Assembly (NCBI GenBank): GCA_030159075.1
Contig: BROG01000044.1
Span: forward strand, 1,580,501 to 1,644,500
Reading direction: 5' to 3'
Origin: Atrina japonica
Lineage: Eukaryota; Mollusca; Bivalvia; Pterioida; Pinnidae
Length of the DNA stretch: 64,000 bases
Under the pieces are notes generated by a model. That model searched no databases and was not told the DNA's origin. It was given only the letters and a program-made list of their open reading frames with translations. Numbering within the stretch: position 1 is the stretch's first letter; each line of letters starts with the position of its first letter. Positions 1 through 12,345 of the stretch are shown piece after piece. Position numbers and translations under genes: made by a program.

Positions 1-113
1 GTGGAAAGCCCTAATAAGAATAAACAGAACAAAACTAAGATGTCTTTCCACTGAAAGTGGAAAGCCTAATAATAAGAAGAAGAATAAACAGAACAAAACT
101 AAGAGGTCTAATT
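1..113. repeat. Two-copy tandem duplication of about 56 bp
   Basis: The segment beginning GTGGAAAGCC at position 1 recurs at 57 with small indels; both copies contain AAACAGAACAAAACTAAGA. At the junction, CTTTCCACT (44-52) and AGTGGAAAG (56-64) form a perfect 9-bp inverted repeat around GAA. The left copy may be cut by the window edge. Confidence 0.7.
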
Positions 114-599
114 ATAAATATCAGCTAAATAAGTTGCCCATAAAAGTGCTTAAAAATATATTTTCTAGTTTATTAGTGGAACATGTAATTGAACACTAAT
201 ATTGAAAGTTTATCCAAGCTATAATAAAAGCCATATACATGCAACCTGGCTGGGTGGAGTTTTGTGAACTCTTGGACGTGTTTAAATTAAAGCTAATAAA
301 GCGAAACATTAAAATTAAACTGACTACAGTAATCATTCCTAACTTGTCACGATACATAAGAAAGTATCCAGTGAGGAATAAACATTTTTCCCGTGCAGCT
401 TGTCATATTTGAAAAGTGAGTAGAATCATTGATGTGATAATCAAAAGGTTATTCCGCCCCGCCATCACATGTCAATTGGACAATAAAGGAATACTAACTG
501 ACCTTTGTAGTAGAAATGTAACAATTAATAGCCTTTGCAATGAAAATTTGGTATCTGTCATGATCCATCTTCTTCTTTTCTTTATTACAAATGTAAACT
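114..599. other. No gene seen
   Basis: AT-rich sequence with stops in all frames. The only open stretch (416-607, 63 codons) has no recognisable domain and no splice context. Confidence 0.6.
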
Positions 600-1510
600 A
601 TAATTGAAGGGTATAACCAGAGGTTTTCCATTTTTCAACACTTTCTGTTAAAATTTCTTGGTTTTGCTCCAAAACTCCTAAACTTCCAAACCCCAAAGTT
701 CTAACATAGCTCATTTTGTAGAATTTTGATAGGCTTTTGAAAAATCATACCCTCCAAAATACCCTTTGTGGAAAAAATGGCATTATTAGTGGTCTAAATT
801 TTAAAAAAAATTCACAGATTTCTGCTAAACAAATTGGTTTTTGACCTCCAAACAGCACATTTGATATGCTCTGATTGTTTAATGAGCCAGTACTCTTCAT
901 TTAAAATATCTACAAAAACAACCAATTTTGGTATTTCAAATAAAGACCACTAATGAAGGATTGGTTTTCCAATTTTCAGAGATTATTGTTTTACCCTAAA
1001 ACTCATAAACACCAAAATGGTTAGAGTGCTAGCTTGGCTAAATTTTTAGCATTTCTTATACACTTCTAGAGAAACATAACCTCTAAAAACACAGTGTAAA
1101 AACTGGGAACATTAATGGCATAAAATCTAATTGATTTTTTCACAGATTTTCATTCTAAAAATTTATTTTTTTACACCAAAATACCAAATTTGATACACAA
1201 TGGATGTTTAATGGATCATTCTGATCATTTAAAGATATGTATCATACAATGAATAATTGCATAGTAAAAAGAGACCATAAATGACGTTTCAATTGGGTTT
1301 TTCCAATTTTCAGCAATTTTTATTAATTTTCTTTGGTTTTTGCCCCAAACCCCTAAAAGCCGCATCTGCCAGTGTGCTAACATGACTCATTTTGTAGCAT
1401 TTTTATAAGCTTTCAAATAATACATATCCAGCGAAATTCCCAGTGGGAGGGAGGGAGGGGGTAACAGGTGTTATTAATGGCTCAAAGAGAATACTGTTAA
1501 AATTTGAAAA
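600..1510. repeat. Diverged tandem repeat, about 335-bp period, three units
   Basis: Units start near 621, 961 and 1295 with GGTTTTCCA-like sequence. Each continues through a CCCTAAA or CCCCTAAAA-type segment, a CATTTTGTAGCATTTT-type segment and a TTGATA..ATGTTTAATG segment in the same order. The spacings are about 340 and 334 bp. Homology was seen by eye; identity looks like roughly 60-70 percent, but no alignment was run. Confidence 0.6.
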
Positions 1511-1578
1511 CTACTGTGACTACATTTATTGTAGAATTGAGTCCTCATCTTGTACATTTTGCAGATTATTGATTTAGA

Positions 1579-1670
1579 TTAAATCAGCAACCCCTGAAAA
1601 AACAATGGACTCTTCTGTAAATCAATTACTTAGACCAGTCCAAATGTGTCTTTAGGGATGAATGGGTTAA
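1579..1670. repeat. TTAA-flanked MITE, copy 1
   Basis: A 92-bp element bounded by TTAA on both sides, with inner ends ATCAGCAACCCCTG and TTTAGGGATGAATGGG. It belongs to a family of about 91 bp with further copies at 17219, 25531, 39074, 40493, 42367 and 52558. TTAA target sites are typical of piggyBac-type transposition, so a non-autonomous piggyBac-like origin is inferred. No transposase is present. Confidence 0.7.
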
Positions 1671-2900
1671 TATTTTAGCATTAGTACATTATTTAAGAGA
1701 ATCAAGATTCTGAATATGTTAATTTTAAACACTATGGATCTGTAATTTTAGATTTTTATTGTGTGCAGAGCTCTATGTCTACCTTTTAGCTAGTACTGAT
1801 ACCGATCGCCATGCATGCTCGGTCTGTAGCTTATTATACGTGTGTAATGACGCAGCTGTATTGTAACAGTCTTAACACCAAGTTAATGACTTTGATGTTT
1901 ATTTTTGGTACACAGTGTACCATACAATGTACAGTGTACTTGGGTGACACACGCACTGAACTTTTATCTGTTTTTTTTTTTTAATACTGATCGTCACTAG
2001 TACATAAACAGCAATATAGCACACATGTAAGTATACACAGGTGTCTCAAAGCTTGCTATTTCTCTTGTTTTATAGAAATATGAGAAAATTGAAATGAGAT
2101 ATATGTTAATGTAAATAATTGATTTGTATAGTGTGTTTATGCATTTTTGTACATGTAATATTAGAAGTACAAATATTTGTTGAAAAGTAAATATTGTTCA
2201 GGACAGAGTTAATAGGGTTTTCAGTTTTACCAATGGCAGTCAGTTTTTTCATGGAGTACATGTATAGTTCGTTTGCTCCCTATTGAAACTGGGGTTTTGT
2301 TAAATTTCTTAAATTTCACTTAATCATCAGATTTGAATTTTATAGCAATGTTTTTAATTTTACTATACATAACTGAATTGTGAGTACTAACAAAACTTTT
2401 ACCCATTTACTGCAATACAGAATTTTGTAAAAGTTTGTAAGGGTAAATGCAGAGTTGATAATACAGCACCCATAATTCTTTCTGATTCATGCATATGTAG
2501 GTATGCAAATCAGAAACTCTGGGCTATATGACAGTAGACTGGCATGGCATTGTATCATAAATTCATAATTATTTTTAATGAACAGAAAAAAAATCAGAAT
2601 TACATGTATAAGTCTGCATCATTGAATATAATGCACAAAACTATGTTACTGAAATAATTTCATCTTATTAGTAGTATTCATGGCGTGCTGGATGCAAAAC
2701 AACATAAAACAAACAAAAAATGTAAACTTGAAACCTATGTTAACTTGCAATTGTAAGATGATCCCTTATAGACCAGTCTGCATGAATTATGGTAAGTGAG
2801 TGACAAGTTAGGCCTATTCATCTCATGTGAATGGACACATTGACTATTTTTAGGTAACCATGTGGTTTGAAAACTGTTTATATTTACAGTATAATGTCTG

Positions 2901-2903
<3 letters not shown>
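1671..2903. other. AT-rich intergenic sequence, nothing recognised
   Basis: No ORF with family similarity, no RNA gene and no clear repeat structure was seen, apart from a short poly-T run near 1970. Confidence 0.5.

Positions 2904-2936
<33 letters not shown>
2904..2936. repeat. (TA)n microsatellite
   Basis: Uninterrupted TA dinucleotides, about 16 units. Confidence 0.95.
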
Positions 2937-2939
<3 letters not shown>

Positions 2940-2984
2940 TATTTAGTTTTTGCAAAAAATGACTAAACCCCAGTTTCAATGAAG

Positions 2985-3215
2985 AGCAAACAGACTGATT
3001 GACTTCTTTGTATACAAAGATATATGAAAAAGTAAGGCATTATCCAAGGATTATTGTTGCAAAGTTTCAAGGTCATCTATGGGGTCAAAGGTCAAGGTTA
3101 CAGACACTTAAGTGTACAGAAAAATATCAGTTGCAAAGTTTCATACTGGTAATTGATCAAATATGCCGAGTGAGCACCTTAAGGCCTTCCCATGGGCTTC
3201 ATGTTTAGTGGGTGT
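2985..3215. repeat. Dispersed repeat fragment with GGTCAAAGGTCAAGG core
   Basis: It contains AAGGTCATCTATGGGGTCAA followed by AGGTCAAGGTTA, and ends TGAGCACCTTAAGGCC..CATGGGCTTCATG. The AGGTCA half-site array and the GGCC..TGGGC end resemble an abundant molluscan dispersed repeat. A related end (GGCCCATCAGGCCTTAATGG) lies at 60540 in the opposite orientation. The 69-codon ORF here is judged non-coding. Confidence 0.45.
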
Positions 3216-4339
3216 TTCAGGACAAAGCCAGTAGTTTTTAGCCGGGAATATATCACCAAAGGCGATAGCTGGCTATAGCAGTTGTCGAGTTGTGCGCAAT
3301 TATGTTTTTATGCATGTTTTTGGTCTCCTCAGTACCATCGGAAAATGAAATTGTGTGTGTAATATGATATAGTGCATGTATGTAATGTAGATAAAAGTGT
3401 ATTAAATGTTTGGATGTTGTTCATACAGTTGTTTCAACACGATCTAGGCCTTTATAGATACAGAATTTTCATCTTATCATAAATTACCAGTATAGTAAAT
3501 TGGAAGCTGTTTGTATTCTTCTGCATACTAAGAGCCAGACAACCTCTAATACACAGAGTTGTCAGTGTTATTGATCGAGAGTGCTAAGCAGAACAGTCAA
3601 GACTTATATGCGGGAAAAGTTATCATGCCGGTCAAAATGTTGTAATTAAGAATAGTTAACTGTAAAAATGTGTTCGATAAATTGTTATTCAATATATTAA
3701 TACAACGTTTATGTTTTAATCTAGTTGTCATTTGGTGATAAAAATATTTTTTTGAATACTAAAAAAGAAATAATCGGCAAGTAAAACTTGTAATCAATAC
3801 AGCTGAAATGCACCTTTATTCTAGCTTTTTCAACATGAGAATGAAGAGATTCTAGGCCTATTTTGAAATCTCGAAATATTACGGATTTATTGTTCAACTA
3901 GCATAACTCTGAAATGATATTAAAATTTATTGTTTGAATAAGGACATGTTTAGTCCTAGTTGGTGTTGTTAGAACTTGTAGGCGTAACAAACAAGACTTC
4001 ACTGGAAAAAGCAATGCCAATGTAAATAGAGGAAACTAAACTATATTGTGGACAAGTGCATCTGATATGATTTCATACTGCTAACTCAAACAACAGCCAA
4101 GCTTAGATGTTTTGGGATCTTAAATATGATTTTTGAACAATTAAATAGACAATAATCGAGTCGTTGAAGCTCGTATTAAATGGATACGATGGGTAAAAAT
4201 ATTTTATAACCTAATTGTTAAACTCTTAATATGTCAATCTGTGTCATTATGAAATTGTAAATAATTGTTGTGTTAAGTACTAAATGCACTGATATTGTGT
4301 GTGTAACAGTCCAAAGAAACAGATTATTATTGGATAATA
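3216..4339. other. AT-rich intergenic sequence, nothing recognised
   Basis: Stops are frequent in every frame and no motif was recognised. Confidence 0.5.
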
Positions 4340-4515
4340 ATAAATGAATTAATGGACTGAGTCAAATTATTAAATGTATGAATAAATAAAATAATGAATA
4401 CATTGATAAACAAATAAATAGGTAGATAAATAAATAGATATATGAATAAATAGAAAGATATACAAATAATTAGATAGGCTACATGTATAAATGAATAAAT
4501 AAATGTATGAATGAA
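4340..4515. repeat. Imperfect AAAT/GATA simple repeat
   Basis: Repeated AATAAATAAAT, TAGATAGA and ATGAATAAATAG units without long perfect runs. Confidence 0.8.
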
Positions 4516-4715
4516 ATTTTAAAATTTTTAGATGGATATAGGTCTATGTTTGAATAAAGAAATAAAACATAGTTTGAGAGAATTGATGAGTCAATAACAC
4601 CAACAAAATGAAAATAGGCAATATCATTCAATTTGTATTTGTAAGCCTGGCTTTCAGTACTTACAGTACTTTGATTAAGTTACACCAAGGCTACCAGTTT
4701 TTAGTAGTGCACATA

Positions 4716-4910
4716 CAGTAAAACCTACATTAGCAACCACCTGTGTATAAAGACAACCTGGTCACAAAAACTGTTTTTTGCTGTACCCAATAGCACCATT
4801 TGTGTACATATCAACCTCTATATAAAGACCATCTCCATATAAAGATCACCTTCCTATAAAGACTGGTTATGTTGTGTCCCTAAGGGGCTCTTTATATACA
4901 GGTTTCAGTG
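4716..4910. repeat. TA-flanked MITE, group P1 (TATAAAGACC type)
   Basis: It starts CAGTAAAACCTA after TA and ends ACAGGTTTCAGTG before TA. The inside repeats the motif TATAAAGAC(C)A several times. CAG termini and a TA target duplication fit pogo/Tc1-type MITEs, which is inference from ends alone. Related copies are at 12656, 15404, 21770, 22813, 56806 and 57884. Confidence 0.75.
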
Positions 4911-5436
4911 TACTTATACATATGTACATGTACATGTAGGGGAAAAAACCCAATTCTGATGTACACAAAATCAGGAAACAACTCACATGTGTATTCTTAA
5001 CTGTATTATCCCTATCTTGTGTAGCAAGTTAGTCACCATATGATTTATATATAATTTTAAATTATCCCTATTCATCATGGTTTATTCAATATTTCCTGTT
5101 TTTTTGTTTTTGTTTTGTAGTTGGCAAGGATGTTCAAATGAGTAAATGCCTGTAAGGAAGTAGGATCAGTGAGTGGATGTACTCAAGGCAAGGCAATCAT
5201 CTTATATATACATATACAAACAATCACCTTACTATACATGTACCAGCAGTACATCATTTAGGACAAGAATTTTCTGTAAATCAGGTAAGTTTAAATATAT
5301 AGAGTAACTGGTTTCAAGAGACTGTCAAGGAACAATAAAAAGATCACATACTACATGTGACAGACAGGTGACCCATTATTTGACCTTCAAGGATAAAGTG
5401 TACATGTACTTAAATCATAACACTATCTGTTTCTGG

Positions 5437-5596
5437 ATCATTTGTCTTTCTGTCTCCGTCTCTTTTTATCTGCTGTCTGTCTCTTTATCTGTCTCTGTCC
5501 CCCCTCTCTCCCTCTGTCACCGTCTCTTTTTATCTGCTGTCTGTCTCTTTATCTGTTATCTGTCTCTGCCTCTCTCTCTCTCTCTCTCTGTGTTTA
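5437..5596. repeat. Pyrimidine-rich tandem repeat
   Basis: A TCTGTCTC-rich stretch in which CGTCTCTTTTTATCTGCTGT occurs twice about 64 bp apart, followed by a (TC)n run. The open frame across it (5368-5652) is a by-product of low complexity. Confidence 0.85.
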
Positions 5597-6520
5597 AATG
5601 TAGTAGTATTTTTCATCATAAATATATTGCAAATCATTGGACTGGAAAATAAAAATGTGATGTTTTACTTAAGATTCTTTGTATATTTCCTCTGGCAATA
5701 ACAAAAATAATTATCAGATTGTAAAATCAATCAAATTGAGACCTGTATTTTCAGGTAAGGTATTAATGTATGTATTGCATCACATGTACAGAATTATACA
5801 CACATAAGATACATTTGTACAGTAGCTAGTTGTCTGTCTATCCTTCTAGAGGATTGGATGGGTGGATGAAGTATAACATTCACATTTGCCTATAGCTTGA
5901 GATGTGTTTTCACTTTATGTGTAAATAGAACTTTCAAGGGTTAATGGACCCTGTATTGTACAGGGTCTTGTGCCCTTTCAGATGGAAATTTTACATCCCA
6001 ATGGGCCAAATTAGGGGAAAAGTAACAATGGTCATTTTACTCATAACAATAAAGACACAAAAATTTATTCATTCACTGACAACATGGTGTACATTTGAAA
6101 AAGATGGAAGTTTTGATTGAGTGGTTCTTAAAGTTGTGAGATCCTCATTGGTTGACATACTGAATGTGAGCTGGACAGTGAACATAGTTACATGTAGTTG
6201 GGAAATTTTGCATTTAGAATGTGACCTTTTATCAGACCAACATGTTGAGGATATTAATCCCTAACTTTGTGAAAATATTCACTGTAACAGGGTGTATCAC
6301 CTGGTTATTGTCATTTTCACACCTGTAAGGTCAAGGTCCTTATATATATATATTAAAAAATAGGCAGTATAACTGCTTGATACAGATTTATCCAACCATG
6401 GGAAAAGTATGTTTCACATTGATGGTGTACAACACTTAACAATGTGAGGATGAATTTCAGTTTCTGACATTCATTTAAGGATTGTTTTTCATTTTTTTGA
6501 CTTCATTCGAATATAATGGC
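5597..6520. other. Intergenic sequence, nothing recognised
   Basis: No coding exon, RNA gene or clear repeat was found in this AT-rich stretch. Confidence 0.5.
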
Positions 6521-6528
6521 AATGCATT

Positions 6529-6583
6529 ATGGAAAAAAAATCTGTGCAGCACAAAGTGCTGCACATTGAATTTTTTTCCATGA
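6529..6583. repeat. Compact foldback/hairpin
   Basis: TGTGCAGCAC (6543-6552) and GTGCTGCACA (6556-6565) are perfect reverse complements around a 3-nt AAA loop. TATGGAAAAAAAAT and ATTTTTTTCCATGA extend the pairing outward across a short bulge. It could be a very short MITE or a transcribed hairpin; nothing shows that it is expressed. Confidence 0.75.
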
Positions 6584-6585
6584 CA

Positions 6586-7293
6586 TGTTTATCAAGAGAT
6601 GCTTGACAAAGTTTCACCAGGCCTTACTTTCTTTTTTCTGTTGTAACTGTGAAGTCAGATGGTGGACCTAGATATATCGCGATATGGGCCTGTAGGCTGT
6701 ACAATATGCTACAGATGTAGTCTCGTGTTTCCGATTTCTTTCTGTGATTTTTATTTGTTTTGTGATAGGCCTTATGTATGGCTTTTATGATTAAATAGAT
6801 AAGAAATAAACATGTGATATTCTATTCTTTATTGATTCGTTCATGTATTCTTACGCTGAAAAGTAAAGTGGTTAATACTCGGGGCACGTGACTGCGTTTA
6901 CCAGAATATGAAACATTCCACTCTATATACTTGCAACGAAGGGAATTGCAGTCGGTATGTAAATATAATCATTTCATGATTGTTGATTCATTGTCCGTTT
7001 TGATGTGATTTACAAAAGATCGGTTTAAAAGCGTATATATGTATATACATGTAAATGTACAAGTATCATGATCTTATTGGTTTCTCTTGTCCCGTTTTAA
7101 GTAGGCACTACATAATAAATTGTTACATTAGTTTATTATACTTATATCATGTTATTTGATGACTATTGATTTAGCATTTGAATCTGAAGCAATAAATCCT
7201 TATATGTAGCCTATAGGGTGTCTGCATTGTCCAGTGGTCAGAGCACTCACTTCTCGCCAGAGAGATCTTCTCAAATCTTACTCAGAATCAATA
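6586..7293. other. Intergenic; possible TATA-like promoter near 6922
   Basis: CACTCTATATACTTG near 6920 is followed about 35 bp later by CAGTCGGTATGT, which could be a 5' exon plus donor. The downstream elongase A coding exon does begin at a splice acceptor, so it needs an upstream 5' UTR exon. Linking this site to that gene is speculative. Confidence 0.2.
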
Positions 7294-7463
7294 CAGTGGA
7301 ACCAGTCTTGAAAGACCACTCTTATGAAAGACCACCTGTCTTATGAGACCACATTCTGAAAACCAATTGATTAAATAATCCTTTAACAGAAAAGCTCTTT
7401 TGAGAGACCACATTTTAGTGACATAGTGGCAGATGGGATGGTTTCTCATGGACAGATTCACTG
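7294..7463. repeat. TA-flanked MITE, group P2 (GAAAGACCACC type)
   Basis: It starts CAGTGGAACCAGTC after TA and ends GACAGATTCACTG before TA. Inside are GAAAGACCACC and GAGACCACATT-like motifs. Related copies are at 15211, 38201, 39974, 46066 and 59730. Confidence 0.8.
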
Positions 7464-8623
7464 TACTAGCCTTCTATTTGACTCAGAGTGATTTTTAATG
7501 GTTTCAAAAGAATTTTTGCATTATTAAAAAAACTACATGTATGTACATATAGGAGATTATTTTTCGTTATTGGTAAACTTTATTGACTTTGTCTTAAATG
7601 TTAAATAAATGTAATGGACATTCTGTGGAAAGTGATTTATTCTTTGTTGTGAATCAAGGGGTCACTTCCTTCCTCTCACTGTCACCATGGTTACTCATTT
7701 CTTTAACATATCAGCAGTTACTTGTATGATTACAAATTAGCAGATATTGTGATATAAATCAATATACACTAGTAAATTTGTAAATAGGTTCTGATGTAAG
7801 CTAGTCTCACAAGGATAGGTTTTGGATTTCATTCTATACGTTTTACACGTTTAAATACACATGCAATTTAATATGAAATGTACATTTTCCTGATGATTGA
7901 GAGCTAAATATAATATGAACGTGTTAGTTTCTTTGTTACATGATAAAGGGTAGTTTTTCCAGGTAGTTTTTTTATGATTGATTTATAGTGGAGTAGCTTC
8001 AACAATGTATCATGCACACCTGTTTCATGTTTATTTATATAAATTTCACGGTTTTACCTGTAAATCTGTGGCATGGTAAGATGAAAGAGTCGTTACACCA
8101 AGGTCACAGTTATATTCACATATTCATTGAGAAAATCCATTGAGTTAGATGTAAGTATAGGTGATGTGTGTCGTTTCAATTTTTTGTTTTATTTCACATA
8201 TACTCTAAGTGAGGTTTTAACTTATATTTTTCGGCCTTACGGACAGTGGGTGGAAAATTATTGGATAGGTATATCGCAACTGTATTTGACAAATACATGT
8301 ACATGTACAGTAGAACTTTGGTGTGTCGAACATAAGTGAATCCAATTTCTGGATATTTTGAATTATTGACAAAGTCCTGAATAATTTTGTTATTTAATGC
8401 TACATATAATGAATTTATACTTCAGACTTTTAGGAGTTGAATATTTTGATGTTTCAAATAAATTTTTGGTCTCTTTCTATAAAAATATCGAAAAATACCT
8501 ATAAATAATTGGAAGTCAAAATTAAATGTGTTAAATTACCTGTTGTCAATTCTTCTTTGCATAAATACTGAAAAGTTTTCATTTAAGAAAATGAATTCAA
8601 TTTTAGCAGTAATTATAATTAAT

Positions 8624-9095
8624 TAAGGTGAAAGAATCGGGTGAAATACAGGTAGCAGGTAATTACTATTATGGTTGTAAAATGGTCATATACACCTATA
8701 GAACCTCCGACATTTTTTACAAATCGAATGACACTCAGTTACCATTCAAAAGTTGAAAACCTGATGTTTTGAACTTTTCATGGTCGTCCCTTGAATTTCA
8801 GCTCATCAGAATTTTACTGTATTTGAAAAGTGTTCCATACCTGTTAATTTCCATGGATAATTTACCGATACCTGTTGTAATTCTAATCATTATAATACAA
8901 GCCTCACAAATGGGTAAACCAGAATATTTCACCTGCTGAATAAAAATTATAAAACTATTACCAGACGAAAAAAAAAAGGATGTTACTTTGAGTGCGTTAT
9001 ATAAGATATATTGCAGTGCAATATCAGCATTAAGTCAAGGTTTTATGTGGTTAGGTAAGGTGAAAGAATCAGGTGAAATACAGGTAGCAGGTAAA
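8624..9095. repeat. 39-bp direct duplication about 430 bp apart
   Basis: AAGGTGAAAGAATC(G/A)GGTGAAATACAGGTAGCAGGTAA occurs at 8624-8662 and 9057-9095 with one mismatch. No coding sequence was recognised between or around the copies (7464-9405). Confidence 0.7.
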
Positions 9096-9405
9096 ATAAA
9101 GGTGATCTTACATGATACTGGAAATATGTTCTATAATGTTGAAATTTTGAAGTGCCATTTATTTACAATCTATTTTTATTGATTCTATAAATCTTTACTA
9201 GAACTACAATATAATTACTTCCTGGAAAATGTTTTACAAGTGGTCAAACTTTGTGAAATACATCACACATACATATACATGTAAAAGGATGAGATCAGAA
9301 AAAAGAGAAAACAGATATTTTGACTGTAGACATGATAAGTTCAAGTCTAAGCTGGCAACTTCAGTCTGGGGACATGGGCCCCTATCTTCTATTATTTAAC
9401 ATTTA

Positions 9406-10550
9406 ACTCCATATGGGAAGTAACAAACTGCTAAATTGAAACAACCACCAACATGCTGGCAACAGAACATTAGTTATTACCAGAACTGATTATACCATAA
9501 AAACAGTGTTATTAAACACCAGGCAAAAAGATCACATGTAAATTCTCCATAAGTTGCTAACATATATACATATTTATTGTAAATCACAATATGGCAACTG
9601 GGGGACTTGTAACTGCATTAAAAATATTTGGAATTGATATGAAAATTTGTCAAAAATGTAACACAAATTTTAAATTAGCCAAATACAGGTGCTTGCAGCT
9701 GTCACATTGGAATTGATATGCAAAAAATGTGTTACCATACGTGAGCATGGTGTCAAATTAAGAAAAATATACAATTTTACCAGTTTGTCATAAAGAAAAA
9801 TACCATAACGTGAGTTGCTAAAGAAAATTTACCATACGTGAGCATGGTGTCAAAATAAAGCACAATATTCAGTTTGTGAGCAATGTCAAATAAAGAAAAT
9901 TTAAGTAATAAGTGTATGTATGCAAAATAAGTGCTATAAAACACAAATCTTTAAGTCCCCAATGGTGGCAAAATGAAATTAACAACTTAGAATTGCAGCA
10001 TAAAACATCAGCCGACCATTAGAACAAAGAACTGAAAACTGATGACGTAGTGCATTTGACCTACATGTGAAGATACTATTATATAATGACTATACATATC
10101 TATACTTAAGCTTACCACATGTTTCTGATGGTGCTTCGTAATAAACCACAATTATACTAATAATTGTTATTTTATAAACTCATTCTAGTACCAAACAATA
10201 AATCTCCAGTACTCCATATGGGAAGTAACAAACTGCTAAATTGAAACAACCACCAACATGCTGGCAACAGAACATTAGTTATTACCAGAACTGATTATAC
10301 CATAAAAACAGTGTTATTAAACACCAGGCAAAAAGATCACATGTACAAGTACACCATTAATGTCTGCTTATACTGGCAGCAATTCTCCATAAGTCTGACA
10401 ACTCAATTATTTCTGAAACTTGGAATTGATATGAAAATTTGTCAAAAATGTAACACAAATTTTAAATCGAAATAGCCAAATACAGGTGCTTGCAGCTGTA
10501 GCCCCAAAGCACCTGTTGTAGCCCCAAAGCACCTGTAGCCCCAAGTTGCA
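9406..10550. repeat. Direct repeats next to a tyrosine-recombinase retroelement
   Basis: A 135-bp segment is identical at 9406-9540 and 10211-10345. A second segment beginning TTGGAATTGATATG recurs at 9628-9702 and 10420-10499 with a 5-bp indel. The order R1-R2-R1-R2 lies on the 3' side of the minus-strand recombinase fragment, as expected for the split direct repeats of Ngaro/DIRS-like elements. A plain tandem duplication of about 800 bp is the alternative. ACCATACGTGAGCATGGTGT is also duplicated (9736, 9834), and a short GCCCCAAAGCACCTGT tandem lies at 10500-10540. Confidence 0.65.
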
Positions 10551-10610
10551 GATAAGGAAAGGATATATGTGTATAAGAATATAAAAAAAAAGAAAGATAT
10601 TAAATCCACT

Positions 10611-11168
10611 TCACCTGTTGTCAGTACAAATACACAAAGTCTGCTTACAAAGTAGCACAAATAATATTGTTTGTATGAGATGATCCTCTAAACGAGCTTT
10701 ATGGGCTGAAGTAGCAGCACCACTTCTAAAAGAATGACCATTATATTGGTCACAATTAAAACCTAGTTTAGCTAAAATACATTTAACATGAGAAATGAAA
10801 AATTTTCTAGACAGAGGTATACCAGAATTTGTCGGTATAGAGATTCCACACCTAAAAGGATCATTTGGTAATTGAGATTGAGCTTGCTTTTTCTTTAACC
10901 CTACTAAAACTGATTTTAAATTCTCAAGAGGTTTTCCTGCAAAGTTTTCTAAAGGGTTGAAGCCACTCTTATGTAAATAATATAAGCGAATACCACATAA
11001 ATATGACCTGATGGTAGTACATTTCAGATGCTTTTGAATATCTAATGCGTCTGGAACTAATTCCCGAAACTTCTGCAATTGAAAACGGGATAAACTGTCA
11101 GCTATAGAATCATGTTTTCCAGGAACATGTTTGCTATACACAGCGAAATTATTAATAGCGGCACACAT
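10611..11168 (-). pseudogene. Decayed RNase H / tyrosine-recombinase fragment of a DIRS/Ngaro-like retrotransposon
   Basis: An open frame of 185 codons. Residues 10-35 carry HVPGKHDSIADSLSR, the typical end of a reverse-transcriptase/RNase H polyprotein. The rest resembles the DNA-breaking-rejoining domain of tyrosine recombinases, including NGHSFRSGAATSAHKA with the conserved H-x-x-R pair. The two parts are fused directly, so the stretch normally between them is missing. The segment that should hold the LGRW motif and the catalytic tyrosine is not recognisable. No upstream gag or reverse-transcriptase core is present. The flanking direct repeats at 9406-10499 support the class. I infer a dead, internally deleted copy. 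Domain assignment rests on motif recognition only. Confidence 0.75.
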
Positions 11169-12104
11169 TGTGTAACCCTCATTAAAACTGTCACTGTTCC
11201 TAAATTGTCACAATGGAATGCTATACAAAACCATATTCAGTTTGCATGTCTGCAGCAGATGTTAATTCTGTTTCATGTTGTACTGTGGCAATATAACAAT
11301 TGCAAAATTTAAATGTCCGATTCAGTTGCTAGTAAAGAATTGTAGTAATGAATTCTGTAATTCGTTTAACTTTGTCTATTGCTTAATATTTAACAACATT
11401 CAGTTTGTCCATTTCACACAAAAGAGGTGCCACTGATGGAAATTGGGAGCTGTTTAAAAGCATCTGAAATGTCTACCTTACAACATGTAACATTTATAGT
11501 CATCAATTTTAATATAACTAAGGGAATAGATATCTTTATCTATTAAGTCATTGATGCTAGAATGATCATCATTGTTATGTGGGAGGACAGATCTAAAATG
11601 AGTCAGAGTATTTGTGAGTAGCTTTGAAGAAAAAGGAGGCTTTACACAAAAGGGCCTCTTACAAAGTCAATAATTTATAAACAACCTCAGTTTGTTCTGC
11701 AGTTAAAATTCATAAATAGGAATATCTAAATCTGAAACAAGCATTCACTACATAAATGTTTCTGATCTGGATAGTTAGTCAACTCATGTCAAACTTTTAC
11801 TAGTTGCAGTAGACTGAATTTGAACATAAAATATCTACTTCATTAAAATTGTTGCACACTTGAAATTTGTAACATCTTGTGCTTGTGTAGAGAAAATATT
11901 TCACGACTGTGCTACAAACTAATTGATATCGGATTCTACTTTTACATTGTGCAGTTTGATGGCCATTGTGTTGATCCTGTACAAAATTTGGTAATCAATT
12001 GTCTTTACAGATTGCGACCGTAAATCACATACATGTAAATACGGTAGTTCCAAATCTGTCATGTTGGTATTCTGGGACTGACGTGTGTTGTGTTAAATTC
12101 TCAT
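11169..12104. other. Intergenic, degenerate CAGTTTGT-containing repeats
   Basis: TTCAGTTTGT(C)-like motifs recur irregularly (for example near 11233, 11400, 11687 and 12102), as in the tandem array that follows. No gene was seen. Confidence 0.4.
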
Positions 12105-12345
12105 TCAGTTTGTCAATGTGCTATAAAATATTAGTATGTCATGTTGCTGTATAATATTCAGTTTGTCATGTTGCTGATACAATATTCAGTTTGTCTGTGT
12201 GCTATAAAATATTCAGTTTGTTGTGTTGCTGTACAATATTCAGTTTGTCACATTGCTTACAACATTCAGTGTGTCATGTTTCTGTAAAATCTTCAGTTTG
12301 TCATGTTTCTGTAAAATCTTCAGTTTGTCAATGTGCTAATGTTGT
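12105..12345. repeat. Degenerate minisatellite, about 30-bp unit
   Basis: Units of the form ATATTCAGTTTGTCATGTTG plus CTGTATA recur about eight times with variable spacing. The 122-codon ORF across it is a repeat artefact. Confidence 0.75.

Noticed and set aside
10442..10660. 72-codon minus ORF downstream of the recombinase fragment
   Set aside because: Overlaps the recombinase tail in another frame and continues into direct-repeat sequence; not a gene.
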